The notes under the pieces: generated by a model
What the model was told of the DNA's origin: nothing
The model's input: the letters and a program-made list of their open reading frames with translations, nothing else
Databases searched by the model: none
Assembly: GCA_031287655.1 (NCBI GenBank)
Contig: JAITSR010000007.1
Span: 1 to 16,340, forward strand
DNA length: 16,340 nucleotides
Reading direction: 5' to 3'
From: Clostridiales bacterium
GTDB lineage: Bacteria; Bacillota; Clostridia; WRLR01
Translations under genes and position numbers: made by a program
Part shown: positions 1-6,287 of the stretch, piece after piece
How positions within the stretch are numbered: the stretch's first letter is position 1
Layout of the letters: every line of letters starts with the position of its first letter

Positions 1-210
1 TCACGCGCTACCGGAAGAGGTAGCGTGCGTGCGCGTAGCGCACGGAGTCGCGTGGAAATCGCATTTTCACGCGACGATATAAGCGGAGCTGTTTAGAGGA
101 AACGAGGGCGACGAGTGGAGACGAAGTTTTGCGGCATAGCCGCGAAACGTAGTCGCCACAAGGCGTCCGAGTTTCCGAATAAACTCAAAAGGAGAAAAGG
201 AGAGAAAAAA
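1..210 (+). other. Hairpin-rich leader upstream of the solute-binding protein gene
   Basis: This non-coding stretch holds a run of perfect or near-perfect stem-loops: 4-12 with 19-27 (loop GGAAGA, one G-T pair), 29-34 with 38-43 (GTGCGC/GCGCAC), 47-54 with 68-75 (GTCGCGTG/CACGCGAC), 126-135 with 139-148 (loop ATA, one wobble pair) and 169-174 with 181-186 (GAGTTT/AAACTC). The last ends just before the SD at 191-203. Bases 23-37 alternate strictly purine/pyrimidine. None of the stems is followed by a convincing T-run, and no good sigma-A promoter is visible. The region could be the 5' untranslated leader, or the tail of an upstream transport operon with mRNA-processing hairpins. An open frame runs from 115 through it, but the SD places translation at 211. 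Confidence 0.5.
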
Positions 211-2115
211 ATGACTGGCAGGACGAAGGGTGGGACGATGATGATTGGTAAGGTGATGGGTAAGATGAAGGACAGGACGGCGGGTAAGATGAATGGCGGG
301 ACGATCGGCAGGCTGACGGCGTGTCTGTTGATACTGGCGCTTGCCGGTATGGTTGTAGCCGGGTGTTCGGGCGCGCAAGGCGCCACAACGACGACCGCCG
401 CGGCGGGTGCGGCGACTACGGCAGGGTCGGCGGAGACGACGGCGGCGGCAGCCGAAACGACGGCCGCGGCGGCGACAACAACGACCAAAGCGGCGACGAG
501 CGGGGGCGACGGATATACGCTGAATACGTTGGGGGAATATCCGCTGGTCACGGAGGGCTCGCCGTCGATTTCCAGTCTGGTACCGTGGTCCGACGCGGAT
601 CACGCGCCGGAGGACAACACGGGTTTTCATTGGCTCGAAGAAAAAACGGGGGTCCACATCAACTGGCAGGCCGTGCCGCCTGATGGATGGACGGAAAAGC
701 GCAATATTACGATCGCGAGCGGCAATCTGCCGGATTACATCGCCGCGACCGCGAACTTTGGCAACGCGGCCTTTACCAGCACGGAGATTCTGCAATACGG
801 CTCTCAGGGTATTTTTGTCGATCTAAAGCCGCTGCTCGCGGAGAACAGCATCCACCTCAAACAAATACTGGCCGACCATCCGGAGTGGGACATGCTGATT
901 ACCACAAAGGACGGCAAGCTGTACGCGACGCCGGATTTTAACGTCTGCTATCATTGCAAATTCTCTCTGCGCGCGTGGATCAATACCGACTGGCTCACGA
1001 GGCTGAACCTTGAGATGCCGTCCACGACGGAGGAGTTCAAGCAGACGCTGATCGCCTTCAAAGAGCAGGACGCGAACGGGAACGGGGACCCGAACGATGA
1101 AATCCCGTTCTCCACCTCGATTGACGGTTGGAATACGATGATCAACGGCTTTTTGATGAACCCCTTCGTTCTGACAAACGGCGTTGACGCCGTGATGGTT
1201 GATACGGACAAGAAACAAGTCTATTTTTCACCGGTGCAGGACGGCTATCGCGAAGGCCTGCGTTATCTGAACGATCTCTATACCAACGGGCTGATCGCGC
1301 CGGAGTCGTTCACGCAGAACGGCGACACGCTAAAGCAGACGAACGAAGCCGGGGACGCGTCAAAGGTCGGCAGCACCGTCGGCGGAACGGAGGCGTCGAC
1401 GCTTGGATTTGCCGTGTCGCAGCGCTTTAAGGAATACAGCGTGCTGCCGCCGCTCGAGGGGCCGACGGGCATCCGTCAGTCGCCGGAATTTCTCTCCGGA
1501 GCGGGCATCGGATTGGGGGCGATCACCTCCGCGGCAAAGGACCCGGCGCTGATTATGCGTTGGCTGGACTTCTTTTACAGTGAGGAAGGCACAATTATGG
1601 GGGACCTCGGGGAAGAGGGCGTCTATTGGAGGCCCTGTATCCCCGAAAACGGCGAAATTGACTTTAGGGGGAACCCCGCGAAGTTCTTCCGTATCCCGCA
1701 GCCGCCCGAGATCACGAGTTATATGTATAAATGGGGGCAGACGCTGCCTTCGAACCGCAGCAAGGAATACCGGGAGTCGATGTCCGTATCGGGCAACAGC
1801 CTTGACTGGCGGGCGGCCCCGGAGGGCGATCTGGAATTGAACCTGTTCCAAGCCGCCGAGGTTTACGAAACGTACTCGGCCGGGGAGGACAAAACGCTGC
1901 CTTCGATTGCGATCGACCCGGAAAAAATCTCGGATTACACGCTGGTCAAGACGAGCATCAACGACTACGTCAAAGAGAGTACCGCGCGTTTTGTCGTCGG
2001 CGAGCTGAGCGTGGACAAGGATTGGGAAAGCTATGTTCAGATGATGGATCAGCTGGGACTCGCGGACTACCTTGCGATCACGCAGACCGCGTATGACGAA
2101 TTTATTTCACGGTAG
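211..2115 (+). CDS. Extracellular solute-binding lipoprotein, LplA/family 1 type (sugar ABC importer)
   Basis: This is the substrate-capturing lipoprotein of an ABC importer, probably for an oligosaccharide. The start at 211 follows a strong purine SD (GGAGAAAAGGAGAG, 191-204) and gives 634 residues. The N-terminus has a long basic segment (about residues 1-35) made of 12-nt repeats, a hydrophobic core (about 36-48) and a lipobox MVVAGC with Cys52. A low-complexity Ala/Thr/Glu linker follows (about 55-108), then the mature domain opening YTLNTLGEYPLV. The segment around WLEEKTGVHINW and the later GNLPDYI are typical of the long LplA-like proteins of Bacillota, which are usually about 550 aa; the extra length is the repeat segment and linker. 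No permease or ATPase genes lie beside it; permeases may lie upstream of base 1. The fucosidase gene 107 bp downstream suggests fucosylated glycans as substrate, by context only. Confidence 0.85.
   Translation: MTGRTKGGTMMIGKVMGKMKDRTAGKMNGGTIGRLTACLLILALAGMVVAGCSGAQGATTTTAAAGAATTAGSAETTAAAAETTAAAATTTTKAATSGGDGYTLNTLGEYPLVTEGSPSISSLVPWSDADHAPEDNTGFHWLEEKTGVHINWQAVPPDGWTEKRNITIASGNLPDYIAATANFGNAAFTSTEILQYGSQGIFVDLKPLLAENSIHLKQILADHPEWDMLITTKDGKLYATPDFNVCYHCKFSLRAWINTDWLTRLNLEMPSTTEEFKQTLIAFKEQDANGNGDPNDEIPFSTSIDGWNTMINGFLMNPFVLTNGVDAVMVDTDKKQVYFSPVQDGYREGLRYLNDLYTNGLIAPESFTQNGDTLKQTNEAGDASKVGSTVGGTEASTLGFAVSQRFKEYSVLPPLEGPTGIRQSPEFLSGAGIGLGAITSAAKDPALIMRWLDFFYSEEGTIMGDLGEEGVYWRPCIPENGEIDFRGNPAKFFRIPQPPEITSYMYKWGQTLPSNRSKEYRESMSVSGNSLDWRAAPEGDLELNLFQAAEVYETYSAGEDKTLPSIAIDPEKISDYTLVKTSINDYVKESTARFVVGELSVDKDWESYVQMMDQLGLADYLAITQTAYDEFISR
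217..318 (+). repeat. Eight 12-nt in-frame repeats encoding the lipoprotein n-region
   Basis: Units begin at 217, 229, 247, 259, 271, 283, 295 and 307, with one 6-nt insertion at 241-246. The first nine bases of the units are GGCAGGACG, GGTGGGACG, GGTAAGGTG, GGTAAGATG, GACAGGACG, GGTAAGATG, GGCGGGACG and GGCAGGCTG. Apart from one A/C difference in the last unit, all variation is by transition and fits RRYRRGRYG. They encode tetrapeptides Gly-(Lys/Arg/Gly)-(Thr/Met/Val)-X that make the unusually long, basic segment ahead of the signal-peptide core. Several internal ATG codons (238, 241, 256, 265, 289) could serve as alternative starts, but only 211 has a strong SD. Confidence 0.8.
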
Positions 2116-2120
2116 ATATG

Positions 2121-2200
2121 ATTCGGAAAGTCTGCCATTTGAATAAACATATGGTAGAATGTTATTTGGAAAGTCCATCATCCGAATAAACACACGATAG
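2121..2200 (+). repeat. Degenerate 37-nt direct repeat (period 43) between lipoprotein and fucosidase genes
   Basis: Copy A spans 2121-2157 and copy B 2164-2200. Both carry the cores GGAAAGTC and GAATAAACA and end in TAG. I count nine differences over 37 positions, and all nine are transitions (C/T or A/G). The pair fills most of the 107-bp spacer and ends just before the fucosidase SD. It could be two regulator half-sites or a decayed tandem duplication; no convincing promoter sits inside it. Confidence 0.7.
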
Positions 2201-2222
2201 GTAATGAGGGAGGGGATATACT

Positions 2223-3509
2223 ATGCAGCTATTGAGTAAGCCGGACTATCTGGAAGCGCTTGCGGCGTCAAGGGACGCGCGGATCGGCTGGTGGCGCGAG
2301 GCCAGATTCGGCATGTTCATTCATTTCGGACTCCACACGCTGATCGCGCGCAACGAATGGGCGATGGCGATCGAGGACTTTACGGTCGGGGAGTATGAAA
2401 AACTGGCGGATTCTTTCTGCCCGAAGCCCGGCGCGCCGCGTCAGTGGGCAAAGCTCGCAAAAGAGGCGGGGATGAAGTACATGGTCCTCACGACACGCCA
2501 CCACGAAGGCTTTTCCCTCTGGGATTCCGCCGCGAACCCATACAACAGCGTAAATTACGGCTGCCATCGGGATATTGTGCGGGAATTTGTGGACGCGTGC
2601 AGGGAGTTTGACCTGAAAATCGGATTCTATTCTTCGCTGATGGACTGGCATCACCCCGACGGGGGGCGCTGCGCGTATGACGGCGAGGCGCGCAAACGTT
2701 TTACGGATTATATCTACGCGATCAACAGGGAGCTTTTGACGCAATACGGCAAGATCGACATTCTCTGGTATGACGTCGCGTGGCCGCTCGACTCCGACGA
2801 GGGCTGGAATACGCTCGAGATCAATCAACGGCTCCGCGCGCTGCAGCCGGACATCATCATCAACAACCGCAGCCGCCTCCCGGAGGATTTCGGCACGCCG
2901 GAGGAGCACCTGACCGCAACGGAGGGCGACTGGGAAGCCTGTATGACGTTTAACGGCATCAGCTGGGGGTATTTGGATTCCGCGCAGGCCCAGCCGTATA
3001 GCTACAACGCGCAGCAGATTTTGAGGATGCTGTGCCGCGTCTCGGGGAGCGGCGGCAATCTGCTGTTGAACATTGGCCCGGACCGCGAAGGGAACGTGCC
3101 CGCGGAAGCCGTGGCGCCTCTGCAAACAATCGGGAAATGGCTTGCGGTCAACGGCGAGGCCGCGTATGGAAAGCGGGAGCGGGGCTCGTATACGATCAAC
3201 GGCCTCTGCTCCACAACGGTCATGAATAACGCCATCTACGGCTGGTTTTGGCTCTGGCCCGGCAAGGAGGTCACGCTCGGCGGGGTCGTGTCAAAGCTGA
3301 AGCGGGCCTCGTTCCTTACGACAGGCGACGCGATTGAATTTACGCAGGACGGGCATCGCGTGCGGTTGAAAAATATGCCGGAGAAGGGGCCGGACGCGAT
3401 CGCGAACATCGCGGTGATCAAGCTGGAATTTGACGAGCCGGTCAGGATCATTCGCGGCAGCTACCGCCCCGCGCTCCACAAGGGAAAAGAATATCAGCCG
3501 GCCGAATAG
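2223..3509 (+). CDS. Alpha-L-fucosidase, glycoside hydrolase family 29 (cytoplasmic)
   Basis: This is a retaining exo-alpha-L-fucosidase that removes terminal fucose from oligosaccharides. The 428-residue protein starts after a strong SD (GGGAGGGG, 2208-2215, 7-nt spacer). GH29 hallmarks are visible: WWREARFGMFIHFG (residues 23-36), the substrate-binding His pair in TTRHHEGF (93-94), and ILWYDVAW (180-187), in which Asp184 sits where the family has its catalytic nucleophile. WGY (248-250) and GNLLLNIGPDREG (279-291) are also family-typical. The acid/base is not certain; Glu234 and Glu238 lie in a plausible segment. A short C-terminal beta domain follows after about residue 320. There is no signal peptide, so it should act on imported oligosaccharides, which fits the binding-protein gene just upstream. 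Transcription probably ends at the hairpin at 3648-3699. Confidence 0.93.
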   Translation: MQLLSKPDYLEALAASRDARIGWWREARFGMFIHFGLHTLIARNEWAMAIEDFTVGEYEKLADSFCPKPGAPRQWAKLAKEAGMKYMVLTTRHHEGFSLWDSAANPYNSVNYGCHRDIVREFVDACREFDLKIGFYSSLMDWHHPDGGRCAYDGEARKRFTDYIYAINRELLTQYGKIDILWYDVAWPLDSDEGWNTLEINQRLRALQPDIIINNRSRLPEDFGTPEEHLTATEGDWEACMTFNGISWGYLDSAQAQPYSYNAQQILRMLCRVSGSGGNLLLNIGPDREGNVPAEAVAPLQTIGKWLAVNGEAAYGKRERGSYTINGLCSTTVMNNAIYGWFWLWPGKEVTLGGVVSKLKRASFLTTGDAIEFTQDGHRVRLKNMPEKGPDAIANIAVIKLEFDEPVRIIRGSYRPALHKGKEYQPAE

Positions 3510-3569
3510 GGATCAGCGGCCGGGCAGACAGGAAACTGATAGCGGCCGAATAGGGATCGGCGGTCGGGC
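3499..3569 (+). repeat. Direct repeat (period 44) copying the 3' end and stop codon of the fucosidase gene
   Basis: A 27-nt block at 3499-3525, which includes the last codons and the TAG stop, recurs at 3543-3569 with two differences, A/G and C/T, both transitions. The core is CGGCCGAATAGGGATC. The second copy lies outside the gene, so this is a local tandem duplication across the stop codon. Confidence 0.8.
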
Positions 3570-3620
3570 GGGCGTTCAATGTGTTGGGCGCTGTGCGATG
3601 AGTGAGACGAGTTGAGTGTG

Positions 3621-3648
3621 ATGAGCCGAGTGCAATGAGTCGAGTGCA
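3621..3648 (+). repeat. 14-nt tandem repeat ahead of the terminator
   Basis: Two adjacent copies of ATGAG(C/T)CGAGTGCA lie at 3621-3634 and 3635-3648, differing by one transition. Looser GAGT/GACGAG-rich sequence at 3598-3620 looks like older units of the same array. The array abuts the terminator stem. Confidence 0.65.
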
Positions 3649-3705
3649 ATGCCCCGTATCATTTGGATATGTCAGCGGATCCGATTGATACGGGGCATTT
3701 ATTTA
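3648..3705 (+). terminator. Intrinsic terminator after the fucosidase gene
   Basis: A perfect 14-bp stem, AATGCCCCGTATCA (3648-3661) with TGATACGGGGCATT (3686-3699), encloses a 24-nt loop and is followed by TATTTAT. It sits 139 bp after the fucosidase stop and ends the plus-strand block. The downstream T-run is interrupted, so efficiency may be moderate. The stretch 3706-3822 beyond it shows nothing I can name, apart from a possible frameshifted tail of the minus-strand small gene. Confidence 0.75.
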
Positions 3706-3822
3706 TGTCTACAGTTCGTGTCTGCAATCTTTAAACCATGAATCGCTGGTCTTATGCGAGCCTGTGTTATCGCTGCGGCCTGTGCGGCAGAATCGTCACG
3801 CATGGGACAGTATCCTCGCTAT

Positions 3823-3993
3823 CTACTTTTGTATAGCGCTGTCGGTCTTCCGCAGAGCACTGGAAAAGCCATTGAACGTACGGATAGCCGCATAAAAACG
3901 CAGTAACTCTCTATTTGAATAATCGACCGGCTCATATCTAGTCTGAGATTTTTTCAACTTAGCCGTCGGCCTATATGGTTTCATATTAGACAT
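3823..3993 (-). CDS. Small basic protein of unknown function, strongly promoted
   Basis: This 56-residue protein begins MSNMKPYRPTAKLKK and is not recognised. The start at 3993 is chosen because GGAGGTGG lies about 6 nt before it; the in-frame ATG at 4008 lies upstream of that SD. The N-terminal 20 residues are rich in Lys and Arg, which hints at nucleic-acid or membrane-surface binding. The rest (LLRFYAAIRTFNGFSSAL) could form an amphipathic helix; no signal peptide is seen. Its own consensus promoter lies at 4026-4054. The stop codon sits in the loop of a 6-bp hairpin (3817-3822 with 3833-3838) beside an AAAA run. A one-base shift there would add about 20 codons, so this may be the N-terminal part of a slightly longer or frameshifted gene. 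Confidence 0.5.
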   Translation of the reverse strand: MSNMKPYRPTAKLKKSQTRYEPVDYSNRELLRFYAAIRTFNGFSSALRKTDSAIQK

Positions 3994-4025
3994 CCGCGCC
4001 ACCTCCATCTAAACTACTCGTCTTG

Positions 4026-4054
4026 ATTATATCAATGCGGCAATTTGATGTCAA
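4026..4054 (-). promoter_or_regulatory. Consensus sigma-A promoter for the 56-aa gene
   Basis: On the minus strand the -35 is TTGACA (4054-4049) and the -10 is TATAAT (4031-4026), with a spacer of exactly 17 nt. A TGA immediately before the -10 gives an extended -10 element. Transcription would begin near 4019, about 26 nt before the small gene. All twelve hexamer positions match consensus, the best promoter in the window. Confidence 0.85.
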
Positions 4055-4068
4055 CGCGTTGCCAACGC
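4052..4068 (-). promoter_or_regulatory. Possible operator: nested inverted repeat overlapping the -35
   Basis: CAACGCGTTG (4052-4061) is a perfect 10-bp palindrome, and GCGTTG-C-CAACGC (4056-4068) is a second inverted repeat sharing its right arm. Together they give three CAACGC half-sites touching the -35 of the small-gene promoter. A repressor or activator site is plausible, but this is inference from symmetry and position alone. Confidence 0.35.
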
Positions 4069-4100
4069 TGAATATGAGATTGTTATTTTTAGAAGTGTTT

Positions 4101-4640
4101 TCATTGTCTTTTCCCCGCAAGCATGGATTCAGCGATTATTTCGCCGTAGGGTTCGCATTTTACAATTGCTACGCTTACCGCTTTTGCGGCGAATGGTGTA
4201 AATTCTCGGATTAACTCGGTGAACGCCAGTTCCAACTCCGTCCGCGATAGTTGCGTTGCGATTGTGGCGTGAGGCGCCCAATTATTAGGCTGATACATTG
4301 GCGACAAAGTTACTTGCCGGGCAAGAATACTGTCAGCGGTTTCGTTCATTTCTCGCAGCCATTCGGTGAAAACCGGAGCGAGGTACAGCGCCGCCGTGGG
4401 AAATGCCCCGATTGCGGGGAAGGTAACTGCGTCAACGGTGGTTTCCGCCGCAATTTTCTCTGCAATATTAACCGCCGCGCTCGTGTCCTCTGCCTTAAAG
4501 TACGCAAGTGTCAGATGAAACGGTATGTTGTGGCGCAGCATATAGCCATTGCCGCAAGCGTCCGCAACCGTGCGGATTAGCTTCCCAATTCGTGCAGTGC
4601 TGTCTGCGTCAAAATGAATTTCGAGAGAATAATTGTTCAT
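4101..4640 (-). CDS. 2H phosphoesterase family protein (2'-5' RNA ligase-like)
   Basis: This 179-residue protein carries the two signature motifs of the 2H phosphoesterase superfamily: HLTLAYF with His42 and Thr44, and HATIATQL with His124 and Thr126. In this fold the two HxT/S motifs face each other and act on 2',3'-cyclic or 2'-5' phosphoesters of RNA or small nucleotides. Length and motif spacing (82 residues) fit a complete single-domain member. Its ATG overlaps the stop of a 32-codon upstream frame as ATGA. Its own SD is weak (AGAG), so translation is probably coupled to that frame. It shares the promoter at 4764-4792. The true substrate cannot be told from sequence. Confidence 0.8.
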   Translation of the reverse strand: MNNYSLEIHFDADSTARIGKLIRTVADACGNGYMLRHNIPFHLTLAYFKAEDTSAAVNIAEKIAAETTVDAVTFPAIGAFPTAALYLAPVFTEWLREMNETADSILARQVTLSPMYQPNNWAPHATIATQLSRTELELAFTELIREFTPFAAKAVSVAIVKCEPYGEIIAESMLAGKRQ

Positions 4641-4735
4641 ATTTGCTCTTGCGACGCCGTTAGGAAGGCGATAACGCCTGTATAAATCTCGTCTGTGACG
4701 ATTTCTTTGTATTCCAATTTTTCAGTCTCGGCCAT
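4637..4735 (-). pseudogene. 32-codon N-terminal remnant resembling an AlbA_2 (Schlafen-type) domain protein
   Basis: A frame with ATG at 4735 reads MAETEKLEYKEIVTDEIYTG, then VIAFLTASQEQI, and stops at 4637. The pattern ETxxLEYKE...TDEI...VIAF matches how AlbA_2 putative DNA-binding domains begin in bacterial Schlafen/RecG-like regulators, where an N-T-x-GG segment normally follows. Here the frame leaves the pattern after VIAFL and stops, so the domain is truncated. It has a usable SD (GGAG, spacer about 9 nt) and a strong promoter. Its TGA overlaps the 2H phosphoesterase start by 4 nt, so it may survive as a leader peptide that drives translation of the next gene. The domain assignment rests on about 20 residues and needs a profile search. 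Confidence 0.5.
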
Positions 4736-4763
4736 TATGCTCAGCTCCATTCAGTACATTCAC

Positions 4764-4792
4764 ATTGTACGCCGAATATTCATCTTTTTCAA
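4764..4792 (-). promoter_or_regulatory. Sigma-A promoter for the AlbA_2 remnant and 2H phosphoesterase
   Basis: On the minus strand TTGAAA (4792-4787) and TACAAT (4769-4764) are separated by exactly 17 nt. This is five of six matches at each hexamer. Transcription would start near 4757, about 22 nt before the remnant's ATG. It lies 90 bp past the TatD stop, so read-through from the upstream operon is also possible; I see no clear terminator at 4793-4881. Confidence 0.75.
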
Positions 4793-4881
4793 GTGAATAT
4801 GTGTTATGCGATCATGCGCCAGTTTGATTTTATTTTTGGCTCATCTCGATTTTTGTCTCCATACCGGGACATTATCATAAG

Positions 4882-5598
4882 TTAATCACAGATACCTGAA
4901 GTTACCTGATAGTTGTAGAATTTCGCGGCATTCATATATGTTGCGTCCAAAACGGCGTCTACTGAAATTCCGCGCAGCCCGGCAATGGTTTGCGCGATCG
5001 AGCGCAGTACGTCTTCGGGATTGAGCTCCAGCCCCAATGACCACGAAATTCCTTCGCGCCCGTCAGTTTCTAGCATCAATCGGGAGAGTGGAATGGTTTT
5101 CGCGACGTTCTGTACCGCGGGATTTTTTGCGACATCGGGTCCGACGGAAAACAAAATGTTTTTGCGCAAAAAACTGCTATATATGGTTTCGCATGAATAC
5201 CAATGCACCAAAAACGGCAAGTTATATGCGGAAATCATCTCCGCAATTTCCGGCTCACAGCCTTTTGTGTGCAATACGACGGGTTTGCGCAAGTTTTGTG
5301 CCAATTCCAACTGCGCGGCGAACACCGCGCGCTGGCGCGCCATATCTACTTTGCACCATACGCTGTCCATGCCAATCTCTCCGACAGCGTCCGCCTGAGC
5401 GCAAAGCTCATACATATTTTCCGGCATCTCACAATCCGCCCCCCACGGATGCACGCCGAACGACAGCGCAATCATGCCTTTCGCGCGCAGGACCAGCGCC
5501 AACGGCCAATCCGCTGTGTTTGACACCGATACGGCAGCGGTATACGCGCCCTCGATGAACCCTAAATGTGTATGCGCGTCAAATAGTCTCTCCATCAT
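4882..5598 (-). CDS. TatD-family metal-dependent hydrolase
   Basis: This 238-residue TIM-barrel hydrolase belongs to the TatD family of the amidohydrolase superfamily. Likely metal ligands are all present: DAHTH (His9, His11), GEIGMD (Glu74), PVVLHTKG (His110), HWYS (His132) and ETDG (Asp179); FGVHPW (48-52) is also typical. Characterised members are Mg-dependent DNases, but the family is broad. At 238 aa it is slightly short for TatD (about 255-265). Its ATG overlaps the ABC ATPase stop as ATGA, so it is translationally coupled to the pyrimidine-type importer. That is unusual company for TatD and suggests a small-molecule role, perhaps on the imported compound. The SD lies inside the ATPase 3' end. 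Confidence 0.85.
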   Translation of the reverse strand: MMERLFDAHTHLGFIEGAYTAAVSVSNTADWPLALVLRAKGMIALSFGVHPWGADCEMPENMYELCAQADAVGEIGMDSVWCKVDMARQRAVFAAQLELAQNLRKPVVLHTKGCEPEIAEMISAYNLPFLVHWYSCETIYSSFLRKNILFSVGPDVAKNPAVQNVAKTIPLSRLMLETDGREGISWSLGLELNPEDVLRSIAQTIAGLRGISVDAVLDATYMNAAKFYNYQVTSGICD

Positions 5599-6287
5599 TT
5601 CTCGTGCAGATACTCAAAAATCCGTACCCGCGCCTTTGGATCATCTGTGCGGAACTCCCCATCGAGCGCGGCGGGCCTGCCGCGCAGTACCAGAACGCGA
5701 TCGGTGATTTCGATCGCCTCGTCTATGTCATGCGTTACAAAAATCGCACTTTTGCCGAGCCGCGACCTTTGCTTTTGGAGCCACACGCGAAGTTCACTCC
5801 GCGTTACAGGGTCAAGCGCCGCGAACGGCTCATCAAGTAGCATGAACGCCGCCGGGGACAGCGCAGTCCTCGCGAATGCCACCCGTTGGCGCTGTCCGCC
5901 TGATAATTTCGACGGATAGCGGCGTTCATATCCCGATAAGCCAAACTCGCGCAGAAGTCTCATCGCCCTCTCACGGTTTTCCCGCTTTTTCCCGTGTACG
6001 GCGGGGTAGAGCAAGGCGTTTTCCAGCACCGTCAGCCAAGGAAACAACAGGTCGTCCTGTGGCATATATATAAGAGTTTCGCTTGGTCCGCACAGGGGAA
6101 AGCCATCGCATAGGACGGCGCCTTCATACGGAACCGTCCCGGCGAGAGCGCCGAGAAGCGTAGATTTCCCGCAACCGGACTTGCCTAAAACCGAGACGAA
6201 CTCACCATCTGCGATCGTCAGGTTGATATTCTCCAAAACGCGCTCACCGCCATACCCGGCGCAAAGCTTTCGTATTTCTAATGTCAC
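5595..6287 (-). CDS. thiZ: ABC transporter ATPase, ThiZ/SsuB-TauB class
   Basis: This 230-residue nucleotide-binding subunit energises the importer encoded by the two upstream genes. All motifs are intact: Walker A GKSGCGKST (35-43), Q-loop MPQDD (Gln77), signature LSGGQRQR (128-135), Walker B FMLLDEP (148-154) with catalytic Glu153, and the switch His186 in VTHDIDE. The start is GTG at 6287, overlapping the binding-protein TGA by 4 nt. The FPWLTVLENALL segment is typical of taurine/nitrate/HMP-type importers. The gene symbol rests on the neighbouring THI5-like binding protein. Confidence 0.85.
   Translation of the reverse strand: MTLEIRKLCAGYGGERVLENINLTIADGEFVSVLGKSGCGKSTLLGALAGTVPYEGAVLCDGFPLCGPSETLIYMPQDDLLFPWLTVLENALLYPAVHGKKRENRERAMRLLREFGLSGYERRYPSKLSGGQRQRVAFARTALSPAAFMLLDEPFAALDPVTRSELRVWLQKQRSRLGKSAIFVTHDIDEAIEITDRVLVLRGRPAALDGEFRTDDPKARVRIFEYLHEK

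Noticed and set aside
47..75. Intrinsic terminator of an upstream gene
   Set aside because: The 8-bp stem is perfect, but no T-run follows; the T's lie inside the loop.
115..210. Possible 32-codon upstream extension of the first lipoprotein
   Set aside because: The frame is open, but no SD precedes 115 and the segment contains hairpins. The strong SD at 191-204 points to 211.
217..318. Diversity-generating retroelement target
   Set aside because: Changes are transitions at both purines and pyrimidines rather than adenine-specific substitutions. There is no reverse transcriptase or template repeat in the window.
67..795. Long antisense frame over the first lipoprotein gene
   Set aside because: It is Arg/Pro-rich, has no family resemblance, and mirrors the GC-rich repeats and Ala/Thr linker of the real gene.
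2132..2160. Promoter inside the first copy of the 37-nt repeat
   Set aside because: TAGAAT makes a fair -10, but the hexamer 17 nt upstream (CTGCCA) matches only four of six positions and the second copy has neither element.
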